Below, piece after piece: positions 18,800 to 31,204 of a stretch of DNA of 64,000 nt. Source of the stretch: Porphyra umbilicalis (Eukaryota; Rhodophyta; Bangiophyceae; Bangiales; Bangiaceae); NCBI GenBank assembly GCA_002049455.2, contig KV918793.1, positions 310,001 to 374,000 of the forward strand. The letters run 5' to 3'. Under the pieces are notes generated by a model. That model had not been told where the DNA came from. It saw only the letters and a program-made list of their open reading frames with translations, and ran no database searches. The translations under genes were made by a program, and so were the position numbers. Each line of letters opens with the position of its first letter. Positions within the stretch are counted from its first letter, which is position 1.

Positions 18800-20005
18800 T
18801 TTCGTTTTCTTTCCAATCGCGTCCATCGTCACCGCCGGCAGAATCCCCATCCGTCCCCATCCAAAGCCTATCCGTATCCAAAACTCTGATGGATGGGCGT
18901 TTTTGACGTCTGTCAGCGCCCCCCGATTCCCCATCCAAAGAGTTACTTGGATGGGCTTCCTCGACCGAGGCCAGTCAAAAGTCATCGGGTTTTTGTGCAG
19001 CACAGCCGTTTCTTTCCGGCCCTCGTCACGGCCGCGGAGAAATTCCGCCATCTCATTGCGCCAGCATCATTTCTACTCTTGTGGCGGGCCCTTGTTAACT
19101 GTAGCCCCCGTACCAGTCCCATCCTGTCCGCCGTGCTCGGCGGCGTCGGCGGCACGAGGTCGATTCTTGCTGTTCTGCGATGCAACTCCCACGATTCATA
19201 GTAATTCACATTCAAATATTGTAGATTGTGTCCGCGTCGTCGACGACACGACCAGACCGACGGTCGTCTTCTTCACGCCGACAGACAGCGACAGGAGATG
19301 ACTGGGCCTCGAAAATCGCGAAGAGTCGGAGACATCGCAAAACGCCGTGCTCCACGCAGCGCTCCGCTATTCGCTTTGAGAGTGCAAAAAATCCGTCACT
19401 TGCACACTGCTTTTCGAAGTCATGGACGCCGCAAGCCCATTGCGAGGTCACCGAAGCCTGCGGTGAGGCACTGGAGTCACGAACGCTGCAGCTTCGCCTC
19501 CGCCGCGACTTCACCTCGTTGGATTCGGAGTCGGTCGTGAGGACGGCGGGCTCCAATCAAGGCATGTGCAATTGGCATGCTACACAATAAAATACTTGTG
19601 GTACCAGCAGACCAAGTGCATCGGCCCAAACTGCTGCGCGGTGTGGCCAAACCACGTGCGACTGGTAGCCAATCACATGGTCTCTTGGTTGTACATTGGG
19701 GTTTCTGAAAATGAAACGGCCGAGCCTGCCGAGGATCACACGCTGTCTCTCGAGCGGGCCACCTTGACTCGAAGAACTCACGGCCGGAACTCGGGACTAC
19801 GCCATCATCTCAGAACGCACATCCAAAGCCCATCCAAAGCCCAGCGGTATCCCATCGAAAACTCTGATGGATGGGCTTGGATGAGCGGGTGACGCCCATC
19901 CGTCAACATCCAAAGAGTGATGAGACAACATCCAAGGCCCATCTAAAACCCGGTTGGATGGGGATTCTGCGGGCGGTGACGATGGAAAGAAAGAAAACGA
20001 GCGTG
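18800..20005. mobile_element. Putative TIR element with GGATGGG subterminal repeats
   Basis: An imperfect inverted repeat of about 50 bp joins the ends: CCATCGTCACCGCCGGCAGA at 18,827 and, on the minus strand, CCATCGTCACCGCCCGCAGA at about 19,985, both followed by ATCCCCATCC. Internally, CCATCCAAAG and GGATGGGC occur many times near each end. Exact ends and target duplication were not resolved. No transposase ORF is present. It lies upstream of the small secreted-protein gene. Confidence 0.6.
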
Positions 20006-20123
20006 CCCGACAGCCCTGTCAGGTCGAGGGCGCCCCAACGTACGTTGCTGCACTGCCGCAGCGTGGGCTGCAGCACCACCGCGACGTAGGCGGCTGCACC
20101 GTGGGAAAGAAGCTGTATGAGGC

Positions 20124-20317
20124 AGATGCCTGACAAACGAGGCGGTGGGTGCGCTACGCACAACAGTTGCGTGATCAAGCTTTCGTGGCCTTGCCAGAAC
20201 GTATCTGCTGTCCCCTCGGGCTGGGATCATGCTCAGACCCCTCCCTCCTGCATCAGGACGACGCCTGACAAAGAAGGCGCAGGGGCGCTACGCACACCGG
20301 ATACGTCATGCAGCTCC
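20124..20317. repeat. Pair of degenerate direct repeats, about 55 bp each
   Basis: GATGCCTGACAAACGAGGCG (20,124) and GACGCCTGACAAAGAAGGCG (20,260) start two related units that both continue with GCGCTACGCACA and end in a TCA-rich AGCT. The copies are 136 bp apart. No function is visible. Confidence 0.55.
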
Positions 20318-20388
20318 ACGTCTCCGAGGAAACACGCGGTGCAGAGTGAGTGGCAACGATGACAACGTCGTCAGATTGGTACAGTGTA

Positions 20389-20837
20389 TTGCTAACCTCC
20401 AGAATATGGCGGTTGCAGAGAGAAGGGAGGCAGAGCCCACGACAGGGCGCAGAAATGAAATCGAATTGGCTGTTCGACAAGCCACGATCAAACTATTGGG
20501 TGAGAGTTGCCGCCAGTAATCTTGCAAGCCAATCACCGTGTCTTGCAGGAGTCACGCAGAGCCATTGCAACCCACAACAAAATTTCCTGAGATTTTTGGG
20601 CTGCTTGCTTGGGCCTGAAGAGGGCATGGAGAGGGTTCTGGGCCAGACCTGAGATTTCTCATGAGATCAACAAATGTCTTCAGATTTCTTGAGATCCTAA
20701 TGTGCGTTTCCAGTGCGTAGAGCTGCATGGGGAGACTCTGTAAGGAACTCAGATGATTCCTAGCCTTTCCATTGGTCCACGTACGCTGTTGAATGATTGC
20801 AACCACTCTGCAACCGCCATTTTTTGGAGGTCAGCAA
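20389..20837. mobile_element. TA-flanked MITE A (449 bp)
   Basis: Flanked by TA (20,387-20,388; 20,838-20,839). Left end TTGCTAACCTCCAGAATATG and complemented right end TTGCTGACCTCCAAAAAATG continue as GCGGTTGCAGAG on both sides, giving a 32-bp inverted repeat with about four mismatches. No coding capacity. It is the first of four TA-flanked elements in a row. Confidence 0.85.
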
Positions 20838-20932
20838 TACTATTGTGATACCCAGAAAAAGTAGACACTCAAGAGCATGTCTGGTTCAAGAAATCGCAGT
20901 CTAATTGGCTGAGGAGGCGATTCCTTGTGTTA

Positions 20933-21104
20933 TTGCTGTCTTCCCAATTTTGGCCGATGTGGTCGAAGTCAAGACAGGGTATCGGTCAACTGCCCATTTT
21001 TCGAACAACTTTATCCTGCTGAATGGTTGGCTGCGAGACAGTTTCGCAAAGTAGATCACCGCTCTTGACATCGACGGCATCGGCCAATATTGGGAAGACA
21101 GCAA
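20933..21104. mobile_element. TA-flanked MITE B (172 bp)
   Basis: Flanked by TA (20,931-20,932; 21,105-21,106). Both ends read TTGCTGTCTTCCCAATTTTG / TTGCTGTCTTCCCAATATTG followed by GCCGATG, extending with mismatches to about 42 bp. The end is almost the same as that of the 2.7-kb satellite-bearing element at 33,546-36,266, so B is probably a miniature derivative of that family. Confidence 0.85.
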
Positions 21105-21109
21105 TAGTA

Positions 21110-23332
21110 TTGCTGATCCCCGAATTTTGTCCTGGTGGACAGAGACTGACTTGCGGACCGACTCTCTCCACCAATCAGATGCGCCCCTGGGACTGACTTG
21201 GTGCTCCTGATTTCTTACATGTGCCCATGCAGCCTGGAAATCAACATCAGCTCCTCCTCTCATCTGCACTTCTGGCGCACAGCGCGTTGATGAAATCTCG
21301 TGTCAGGTTCCAAGGTATCTGCAACAAGGCCGAACCGTATTGCTGCTCGACCCCTTTGCGTTCAGAGAGAGATCGAAAATGAGTACATAACTCCTCTTTG
21401 CCCAATCTTTAAGGAGAAGTTCACATCCTTCGAGACATATGTTGCGAGACTCGCCGCAATGATCCCTCGGAGGTCTCGGGGAAGAAGTGGAGCAAGACCC
21501 TGACGGAGGAAAGGATGTGATACCGGCCAGCATTGAGGATACATGCCAAAGATGCATTGAAAGACACGGTCGCTTTATTGTTGCTCGGCGCGGGCACGGG
21601 TGGCAGAGCAGACACGAAATCGATAAGAAAGCCACGGTGTGCTACAGAGTCACGCAGACATGTAGCTAACTGCACACAGCCGCAAACTCTGACAGAGCTA
21701 CAGGCCACCGGACAACAGCAAGCTCACCATGTCAGCGACTCGCGGACACCACGCATGCATGTGCGTATGACACAAGTTACTCGACTTCGATGTCAGCAAC
21801 ACCCATTGGTTTGCAAAGAAACAGAAGCCAATAAAGAGGAAGCCATCGCACATATGCATGGTAAGGATACATGGGGGACGGGCGAGCGAACACGAAAAAG
21901 AAGTACGTGGTCAGTTCATCCAACCCATCCACCACCCACCCACCGCGCGCGTCACACTATCCACACTGCGCCAGTGTGGATCCCCACCCAATCGCCACCA
22001 CCACTAGTCCAGCGACTGCAAACGTCGTCCGGCCCGTCGTAGAGTGACTCCCCCCCGCCCCCGTGCGAGCTGGAGAGAATGCGTGGGATGGAGGGGATGC
22101 AGATAAGAATACGACAGGAACGAGGGCGGTCGGCAGGAGGGTGGGCGGGGCGATCGAACAGAGGGTGGCCGGGGCTTCCGGCCAGGAGGGTGGGTGGGGC
22201 GGTCGACCAGAGGGTGGGCGGGGCGGTCCGCCAGGAGGGTGGGCCGAGCGGTCGGCCAGGAGAGCGAGCGGGGATGTTGGCAGCACTTGTGCACTTGGGC
22301 GGCAGCCAGGAGCGGGGCTGGGGGCAGCATGGCAGTCACCTGCACACATGCCGAGGGCGCGCATTGGCGCCGCCCAGCACTTCGAATTATTACTAATCGC
22401 CCCGCTATCCCCAAGCACAAGGCTTGACGTTTTCCAGCCCGCTGGTTGGCTGCCCGGTTGACCGGGGGCGCATCCTGGGTCCCCATTGGTAGCAGACTAT
22501 CATGCCAACAGGTACTGAACAAAGTCTGGCTGACACAAGCTACGACGGTGAGGCGTCCGAGCAGAGGTCTCCATGTGCCCGCAAGAATGCATACTGTGTA
22601 CGCCAAGTCTGCCTTGAACTGGGTGTGAAGGGTGCCGTTTGATCGCGCAAGGAGGACCTGCCCCATGACCCTGCCAGAGCTCTGCACGGCAATGCCAGCA
22701 GCCGTCCCACTCTAGCGACACCGTTTGCGCCCCCATCCTCCCCGACCCCCTCGGCATGTATGTGCAGCCCCCCTCGCCCCCCCCCCCCTGCCAGCAGGAG
22801 AAAGGAGTGGGAGAGGACAGGAAAGGAGGCAAGCACAAGTGTCCGTGGTTGGGCGGTGCCCGCAGCTATTGGGAGTAGACGAGTACGCACATGGGTAGGG
22901 GTGACCAGGTGGGTGGGGTAAGAAGGTCTCTGGGGGTGTCAGAAAGCCTTCTCAGACAGAGCCTTTTAGAGATCGACACAGCGACATTTGCGAGGATGGT
23001 GTCACGAGGTTTGCTGCATGGAAAAACATTTCTCTCACGACCTCTCACGGTTCGCATATATTTTAAGTTCTCCGTGACCCAATTTGACAACGTGCTGTGC
23101 GAGGAGACAGTAGAAATTCTCAGGATCTCGCGTGGGCAGCTTGCTCAATGCCAAGACAAGCGGATCAAGCGGCAACAAACAGTGAGTTCTGCTCGATGCA
23201 AGGTCCTGGCACAGAATGCGGGCTTTCTATTGGCTTCGATGCCTTCTTACTGTCGTTTTAAACCAATAGAGTGCTCTTATTCAGAGTCAGTCTCTGTCTC
23301 TGTCCCCCAGGACAAAATTCGGAGATCAGCAA
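21110..23332. mobile_element. TA-flanked element C, interrupted by the 1,822-bp element
   Basis: Flanked by TA (21,108-21,109; 23,333-23,334). Left end TTGCTGATCCCCGAATTTTG and complemented right end TTGCTGATCTCCGAATTTTG continue with TCCTGG. Without the nested 1,822-bp insertion and its 2-bp duplication, C is about 399 bp, MITE-sized. Its right TA is also the left TA of element D. Confidence 0.82.
21278..23099. mobile_element. 1,822-bp element E, copy 1 (TIR CACAGC, 2-bp TSD)
   Basis: This segment recurs at 37,541-39,362 with about five differences seen by eye. It begins CACAGCGCGTTG and ends with the complement of CACAGCACGTTG, a 12-bp inverted repeat with one mismatch. Flanking dinucleotides are CG (21,276-21,277) and CG (23,100-23,101), consistent with a 2-bp duplication. 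The interior contains a GGTGGGCGGGGCGGTC-type tandem tract (about 22,120-22,270) and frames up to 227 codons without known domains. Direction of any transcription is unknown. Confidence 0.85.
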
Positions 23333-23769
23333 TATGGCACTTCCCCCAAAAATGGACACACCGCCGATCAGGAAGGATCGTTCCCACATCGTGCTGTAAG
23401 TGATCCTCCAGCAAGTGGAGCCAATGACTGTGCCGCATTTGTGCCCCGGTAAAACTTGTCGCACATTGATGATCCCCACGCGAGATGCAGGAAGCCGACC
23501 AACGTCACCAAATGCCTCCTGCTCAGGTAAGGAAAAAAGCCTTCTGCCTGGGGGCATTTCGTTCTTCATCAGCACGATCCGTCGTCGCGCGTCGTTTGAG
23601 TATGCGTTTTGTGTCCGCCTTCGGCGAATGCGATCGTCGTCTAGAATTCCTATGGCCTGTTCAGGAGGCTGAGTCAGCTTTTTTTCGTGTACCGCCGCCA
23701 TGTTCGCTGTGTGCAATTGGGCCGGCCATTCGTGGCCACAGAATCTGCAATTGGCCACTGCAGATCAAT

Positions 23770-24200
23770 CCGGGGTCAAGCCCGGCCCCCGCCCTCGCCG
23801 CCCCCGCTCCCGCCCTCGCCGCCCCGGCCCCCGCCCTCGCCGCCCCCGCTCCCGCCCTCGCCGCCCCCGCCCCCGCCCTCGCCGCCCCGGCCCCCGCCCT
23901 CGCCGCCCTCGCCCCCGCCATGGCCGCCCCCGCCCCCGCCATGGCCGCCCCCGCCCCCGCCATGGCCGCCCCCGCCCCCGCCATGGCCGCCCCCGCCCCC
24001 GCCATGGCCGCCTCCGCCCCCGTCCTCGCCGCCTACGTCCCCACCCTCGCCGCCCCCGCCCCCGCTGTGGCCGACCCCGCCCCCGCCGCCGCCGTGGCCG
24101 ACCCCGCCCCCGCCCCCGCCGTGGCCGACCCCGCCCCCACCGTGGAAGCCGCCACCCTCGCCGCCACTGCCGTCGCCGCCGCCGCGCCCGACCGACCCGC
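23770..24200. repeat. GC-rich tandem tract in element D (Pro/Ala or Pro/Pro-coding in all frames)
   Basis: Imperfect 15-21 bp units such as GCCGCCCCCGCCCCCGCCAT, with five near-identical copies at about 23,920-24,010. On the plus strand one frame reads APALAAPAP repeats, another PPSPPPLPP. The frame stays open from 23,485 to 25,101, but openness in several frames shows it is compositional. Confidence 0.8.
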
Positions 24201-25429
24201 CACGGCCACGGGGGGGGGGTGCGCCCCCCCGCCCGCAACGATGCCAGCCAGTCGGGCGAGGGGGGCGCGGGCGACGGGGGCGGCGACGCGGCGGGCGTCT
24301 CGGGCGCCGCCACCGTCGCCGTCTCCCCCGCCGGCCCTTCGGCCGCCGCTGCTACAGCCGCGTCAGCGGAGTGACCGGCCAGCGGCCGGCGGAGGGGACA
24401 CGGCGACAACAGACGCGACCGCGCCCGCCGCCTCTCGGCGGGTGCGGCCGCCGGCGGCCACCCCGCCCACGGGCGCGGCCCCGCGTCGGCCCTGCCGCGG
24501 CGCCGCGGGGGCGACGGCCCTGCGCCCGATGTGGCGGCAGGCGCCGCAAACGCCGGCAAGCGCAGCTGCGGGGGGTGCTGTTGCAGACCCCCCGCCCCCG
24601 TACCGCGCCCATGTCCGCCGCCGGCCGCATGGGCGGCAGCGGGTACAGGCGGCGGGTACGGGCGGCGGGGGGGGCCCATCGACGCGCTGCTGCCGCCGCC
24701 GCCGCCCGTCGCCTGTCCCCTTTCTTCCTTTTTTCCGACCACCACTCACCTTGCGTTCCATCCATTTTCTTTATCCTTCTCTTGTGTTGCTGTTTCTAGG
24801 CGTCAACAAAAATCTCTGCTCGCATTCAAAGATACCACCTTCTCAGCCTTCGCGACGGCCATCATCATCGCCAAGTCCAATTAGCTCTTTGCCTTGTGTG
24901 CATGTCGGCGGCCAGTTGCGCCTCTGCGCCAAGAAAGAACGAATATGTGTTGCGGTTTTATTCTCTCGCCCACCCCATTCCACGCTCTCCTACCGTGCGG
25001 GCCTTTGCTCCCTCTGCCTTATCGTGCTCACCCGCGTGGAAGCCGCCGCCACGATGACCGACATTCTGCGAAGGTGGGAATGGTCACTTTATCTCCACTA
25101 GCCCATGGTGTCTCGGAGCGAGCGCCTGCGGCGAACAGGAATGTTTTATGTGGCACAAAACTGACAACATAGTAGAGAGAAGAAGTGGAGAGAGCAGAGC
25201 AAGTAGGGTGATGTTCAGACGACAAAAAAAGGGACAGCGGCGACGGAAGGAAAAACGAAACAGATGCGGCGTCGGCGATGGCGGGGGCCAAGGCGGGGGT
25301 GGCGTCGGCGGGGACGGTGGCAGCCACAGTCGGGGCGGGTGACAAGATCGTAGGGAATTGGGGCGCGATGGTGGGGGCAGCGACGGTGGGGGCGGCGACG
25401 ACTGGGGCGTGGGCGGCGGCGACAACGGG

Positions 25430-25805
25430 GGCGGGGGCGGCGGCGACAACGGGGGCGGGGGCGGCGGCGACAACGGGGGCGGGGGCGGCGGCGAAAACGG
25501 AAGCTGGGGCGGGGTCGCCTAGAGAGGCAACCACCATTGCGGGAGCAAGGGCGGCGGCGGCGGGATCGGGGGCGGCCGCGACGGGGGCGCTGGCCGGGGC
25601 GGCGACGGCGGCGGCGGCGGCGGCGGCGGGGGCGGTGGCGGAGGAAGCGGGGGCGGCAATCGTGGGGGCGATGACTGTGTGGGTGGCGACGGTGGGGGTG
25701 GCGACGGTGGGGGTGGCGACGGTGGGGGTGGCGACGGTGGGGGTGGCGACGGCGGGGGTGGCGACGGTGGTGGGGGCGACGGTGGTGGGGGCGACGGTGG
25801 GAGTA
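25430..25805. repeat. Second GC-rich tandem tract in element D, opposite strand bias
   Basis: Four copies of a 21-bp unit based on GCGACAACGGGGGCGGGGGC (25,434-25,500) and about eight copies of a 15-bp unit GGTGGGGGTGGCGAC (25,680-25,800). The minus strand reads TVATPTVATP and PVVAAAPAP repeats. It mirrors the plus-strand tract at 23.8-24.2 kb. Confidence 0.8.
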
Positions 25806-26836
25806 GCAATCCGCCACCCCACTTTTTAGCTCATCAGCGGACCACACTCCATTGGGTGTTTTCTTGAGATCTTGCGTGCCAAGCTCTGCAGGCACCTCAG
25901 CCACACGCGGACAGTCCGTCGGCCATCAGTTTTGGAAGAAATATCTGTACATCCGCAGATCATGTGCGTTCTGTGTTAGGTCGAGGAGTAGGACGATCGA
26001 TGAGATGCTCATGGAGTATCCTGCTGAGCCAGCTTGCAGGCGCTTTCTGCTCTGTGCCAAGTCAATTGGTGGGCACGTCGCCGACGGCCCATCCCATGGG
26101 ATGGGCTCGTGGGCCCACGACGTCTCGCTCGACTTGGCGCCGCTCGAGAGGGTGTGACGTGGGCTGTCGCAGTGTGCACGCAGAGAGGGGTGCCTTGCAC
26201 AGTTGGGGAACGGAACGGCGGTCCACTGCGGAATAGTCCGGGAATTTGACTTTCGCGACGCCCACGAGACGACGCGCACGTCCAATGAAAAATCGATGCT
26301 GCCATTCTGAGTCCGCAGATCCGTGCACAGCTGCACGCCGCCGACGGACGGCCATGTTTGCACACCACACATTACGGATTGCACGCTTCACGGGCCAGCA
26401 CGATGTCCTGCACGATGCGTTCTTTTCAGCCCGGGAGGCCTGAAATTGGCAGTCCTAATCGAGACGAAATCAGCCGACCCGCTTCCACGGGCTCAGTTAG
26501 GGGCTTCCGATTAACTCTTCACGAAGTGCATACCGTGCATCACGCACGATGCCCTGCACAATGTCGAAACCGGGAATCTTAATTGCAACAAGTAGCCCGA
26601 TGTTAAGACGTGGCCCACTTGGTTAAGACAATGGGCCATCAGAACGCTCGTCCTCCTCGATTCCGCAATCCCGACCACGTGATGGGCGAGAAAAGTCCTG
26701 GCATCCGAACTCGTGTTGAGCTGTTATGTAAGACATCAAGCGACCCGTCGACTTCGTGCCGCCCCTCACGGGGTCTGTGAGTGGGGTCATCGTGCGCGTG
26801 ATCCGCGGGGGGTCCATTTTTGGGGGAAGTGCCATA

Positions 26837-27931
26837 GGTGTCACTTTTTGTGAGATGCACAATATGGGATACAGAATTTGACGGACAACTTCGATCAATC
26901 TATTGATTAATTGAAAAGTATGAATCTTCACACTATTCGATCATTTTATTCGAGTCTCCTCTTCTTTCCCGACGCCGACCAGTGTCGGCGGTGCCGGCGG
27001 CGGCTGGCGCGGCGGCCGGTGCGGCACGCGTCGTCGGGGGCGGGCGCGCCGCCGCGGCGCTCGGGTAACAACCGTGGGGCGGGTGCTGCTGCTCCGGCGG
27101 CAGCGCGCGCGACGTCTGGCCCGTGCGCCGTCGGGGCGGGCGTGGCGGCGGCCGCCGTCGGCCGCACGGCGGGGGTGGCGGGCGGGGGGCGGGTGGGGTC
27201 CCACCAACTGTACCTTTGTGCTGCTTGCTCGACTCTTTTTTGTAACCTCGTTATTTCGTGTGTTTGTCGTATTGCTGCTGCTTTCCTGGACGAAGTTGTT
27301 GTCTGTATACCACAAGCAAGTATGTAATGCCTGCGTCTTGGACGCTTGTACTTCCCTCCCTCTTCTGGTTGTCCTACGCTGAGTCTACTTCTATTCTGCC
27401 CTGTTTTCTCTTTTTCTGGCCCTGGTCTTTGTATACTCCTGTGGGTACGGACGGGGAGCAGACGGGGGGTGCACGAGAGGCGAGGGAGGGCGGGCGGGTG
27501 GGCGGCGGGCGGTCGATAGAGGCCCCGGGAAGCGCCCCCAAAAGACTTTTAGGGAGCCTGTCGGTGGGCGGGGGGGCGGGGGAGAGGGTAGGCAGCCCCA
27601 TAAAGCGCCGCAAGGAGCCGGTGGGAAGGGGGGTAAGGGAACGCCCAGGAAGCACCAGGGAGCGCCATACAAAGCACCATTTGCCCTGCAACGCAATCTA
27701 TCAGGGCGGCGTGACGTGGACGGCAAATGTGCTGCCGAGAGAGTGCTTCTCGGTGCACCACGTGACGCTCTGTTGGCCAGTGAGGTCTATGTTTCATATC
27801 TAGGACGCGGTTCTTGTCTATACTGCCAGAGTGCAGGGGTGCGCAAAGGCGCGCCGAGCTCTAAAATGCGAATATCGATTCTGTATTATATTGGAATTTT
27901 CGCAGTGTGGAGGGGGGTCGAACATGGTCTA
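26837..27931. other. Intergenic: GC-rich block followed by pyrimidine-rich tail
   Basis: 26,975-27,200 is GC-rich with Ala/Arg/Pro frames; 27,210-27,430 is T/C-rich (CTTTTTTGTAACCTCG, TCTTTTTCTGGCCCTGG). The same two-part arrangement recurs at about 29.65-30.2, 32.6-32.9 and 40.1-40.44 kb. No ORF with a known domain. Confidence 0.4.
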
Positions 27932-29699
27932 GTGTTCTACCATCTGGATCAAATGATCCTAAAAGGATCAATTGATCCTGGTTTTGGCTGAGCTGTGCCG
28001 AGGAAATCGCTCAGCGCAACCCGATTCTGATGGCAGACATGGGATCAGCGGTGCCGGTTTAGTCATGGGCGAGCAGCTGGAGCTTTAACTCTTGGTCAAG
28101 TTTCCTCGGAAAGCAAGGGAGCTTCAAAGTTTTCCTTGCCCAGGAGGTCCATGGCGGGGGGGGAGGGCCGTCTCCTGGAAGGCGTTGGGCTACGCTTCGC
28201 CCCAGAGAGAGAAGAGGTACCTAGTGGAAGCCCCTAGAGGAGACAGCATGTCCGCGCCAGCCCAGTTCCCGCCACTACCCCGCTTTTCAGAAGGGTCGTG
28301 ACCAGCGCCTCCGGGAATGCACATCGTCGCGAAATTGTACCACTCTACTGGGGGTGTGCTGCGCGTGCTGCGCGTGCTGCGGGCGTGATGCGGGCCGAAA
28401 TGTGTACTCCTGATATGAAATTGTTGCTGTCCCAGAAGGCCCTGTGCTGGCCACGAGGGAACGTGGGCTACAAGCGGAGCCCTCATCAATCTACGACGCC
28501 GCGCAGGGAAACTGCATGATGTAGCCTCCCAAAAAGCAGGCTACAAGTCGGTCGGCATCGAGGACAATTGTAGCTCCTGGGACGATTCAATGTCTCCAAC
28601 AGCGCACTGGTCACAGATCAACTGCGTTCGCTGATCGCTGGATTCTGGGGGGCTCCACTATCTAGAACGTAAGCGGCCCTTACTGATCCTAGATGGTGTG
28701 ACCGGTTGGTCACAACTCGCAACGAGGACACAGATCCTGCGGCCCGCAATCGCTAAGCCGCGCCCATGTCACGCACCGCCAAGCACTGAAACGTAGTCGG
28801 CCCCGCGCAGGCACCGTGATCCTCATTTTGGGTCACTGTGAGGGCCCTTACCAGTCAGGAGTCACCTGAGTATAGCTCATCTCGGTCAGCCTGTGGCAGG
28901 CTGAGATCTATTGACGCGCAATGACTGGTACTGCGAGGGCGCCTCGTCGGCGGCGAGGAAGGCCTCCTAGGTATTGTCCAGTCTGTGTGGTAGAGACGAA
29001 CGCCAGGGCTGCACCTCTGACAACCGCCTTCCTCTGGCTCATGCCACGGGATCAGAATAACCTCTGAACAGAAACCGCTTGGCCGAGCGTACCACAGGTG
29101 AGGGGCCGGCAGCACGTCTGGCAGGGGGCCTTCGTGGCCGGACAAATCTTACACGAGGGCCTTGCTTGGACGAGGATCCCTTCCACCACCTCGTATTGGT
29201 CTATCGTCCGTTTGTGTAGCGCAGGTGGTCGTCTCGTGACCAGTACCACCTTGCCTCATCACGCGCCCCTCAGGGACCCCCACCCGCCCCGGTCCACCCC
29301 CCCTCCCGCCGTCTATCCCGTTCCCAACGGCTGGGTCCTCCTGACCCTTCCCACAGGGCCCTTTATTTCTCAGAGTGGGTTCCTGGCAGCAGCAGATCCT
29401 GTGGGCCGAGCGCACCCAAGTCTGGCGATCGTAGATCTGCCCGCACAGCCTCTACGGTGGCCGGATCAGCTCGACCTCCCGCCACGAAGTGCACCTGGAG
29501 CATCACTTTCAGCATTGCACACGCGCGTGTTATCGTTTTGTTTATACCATAGCGCCCGTTTGATCTCTTGCCATGCATGCGATGACGACCTGGAGTGTTG
29601 TTGGAGCGTGCGTGCCTTTTTTACACGTAGGACGTCTTTCTGCGTCCTCGTCTGGAAAAAATGCTCTCTTTTTCTCTGTGGTGCTGTCCCGTACTTCTC

Positions 29700-29772
29700 C
29701 CTTCTGCCCCTTACTGCCCCGTATTGCCCCGTACTGCCCCGTACTGCCCCATACTGCCCCGTACTGCCCAGA
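29700..29772. repeat. 10-bp microsatellite, CTGCCCCGTA
   Basis: About seven tandem copies of CTGCCCCGTA with single-base variants (TATT, CATA) between 29,703 and 29,770. Simple repeat, no regular unique spacers, so not a CRISPR array. Confidence 0.85.
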
Positions 29773-31204
29773 TTTCCCCTTTCCTGTCCCGTGCTGTGGG
29801 CATCCATATAGGTGACGTGAATGCTGGGAAAGGCGGTGGCGGCGCGACTTGCACACGGACTTGGACGAGTGGTGGAGGGTGCGTGGTGGTCGAAGCGGGG
29901 GGAGATGGCGCCAGTGCGGAGAGTGTCGACGGCGGGGTTGCTTCGGCTCTATCCATCGGGAGCGCGCGATGCCTGATCGGCGTCTGCCTGCCGCGACTAC
30001 CGCCGCGTTGCGCAGGTCGGGCACAGGAGTGGGGGGGCGTACAGACATGTTCCTTTGCGCTGTGGGGGCCGATTCTAACTTGCTGTGATGTGTTCGCTGT
30101 TTACTCTTGCTTGTGCTGTCGTCTGTCTGTTTGTTTTCTTTCTTGCGCTTCTCCTCCTTACGGTGGTCGTCTTGTATACTTCTTCAGGTGTCCGACTGGG
30201 GCGGGAGGGGCGAGGCGGGGTGGGCGAGACGGGCGGGAGGGGCAGGGCGGGGTGAGCGAGCAGTCATGTGGGAGTATCAGGCCCATACGGCCGCTTCCCA
30301 GCAGGTCTCTCCTCCCCGGGAGGCGTCAGAGCGCAATGTAAAACGTACGCTTCACTACAACGTTCTGTATCCGTGAGGTATAACGTAGCGCCACCGCTGC
30401 CCCATACGACAGAGCTCCCGCGTGCGATGCGCAGTCGTTTTTCCGCGCGGCCACGAATCGCCGCAAGAGAGCACCACGTAACTCCTGGATAAGTCCCAGA
30501 CGACTTCCTGCAGTGTGCCTTCGGGGGCCTCCGGGTGCCTCTGGGCGCCTACAGAATGCCTACTGGGGTGCGCGCACGGTGCGCGCATGGCTCCCAGACA
30601 CGACTTTGAGCAGTGTCAGATCGTACTGGGGATCTAAAATGCGAATCTGGGACCTTACCCATTTGGAAGAACACTGTGGAGAAGAGGGGTCCAGTACGCG
30701 ACAAAACACAGCAAAGTTCGTACTGGGGGCCCATTTGGGACCGTTTCAGATGAACCTACAATACTGCTGGCCAAGTCCCCCAGCACGTTCTCAGTACGAG
30801 GTACATTTTCTCGACGATGTGGGCAAGCAAGGTGGGCGAAGCGCAGTGCCCGGAGCACCAGACTATACGAAAAATTTCGAAGGGTCAGAGAGAAACAAAT
30901 GCGAGGGTACCGGATGGGCACAGAAAAGTGAGGGGGGGGGGGGGGCAGGGGACACAGCGGCATCAGAGGGGCCCTACACCAGCTGCTTTTGGCCTTCTTG
31001 TTGTGCCCCACTGCTTGGAGTGCCCTCACTTCTATGGGCGCCAATTGCCTCTAGAGATCGTCCGCATAGACTTTACTTGTCGTTGCCATGCACATCTGAA
31101 GCAAAGACTGGCAGAAAGGGTCGCCGTGGAGTGCGACTGAGCGGTGTTGCACGACAAAATCGCTGTTCACAGGTCTTCTGGAGGGGGGAGTAGGGAAGTT
31201 GTCG

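Larger units (their letters stand above)
23335..26834. mobile_element. TA-flanked element D (3.5 kb) with long inverted repeats
   Basis: Flanked by TA (23,333-23,334; 26,835-26,836). Both ends start TGGCACTTCCCCCAAAAATG and the match continues to about 37 bp with three or four mismatches. The interior carries two GC-rich low-complexity tandem tracts facing each other (23,770-24,200 and 25,430-25,805) with pyrimidine-rich tails between them. No transposase is recognisable. The high similarity of the ends suggests recent or conserved mobility. Confidence 0.82.

Noticed and set aside
22004-22687. 227-codon frame within element E as a transposase
   Set aside because: No DDE/D spacing, zinc finger or other transposase motif; its second half is a Pro-rich tandem repeat.
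23485-25101. 538-codon plus-strand frame with APALAAP repeats
   Set aside because: Other frames through the same tandem tract are also open, and the start is inside a terminal-inverted-repeat element. I list it as a repeat.
29700-29772. Possible CRISPR-like short repeats
   Set aside because: Units are 10 bp with no unique spacers, in a eukaryotic context; simple microsatellite.
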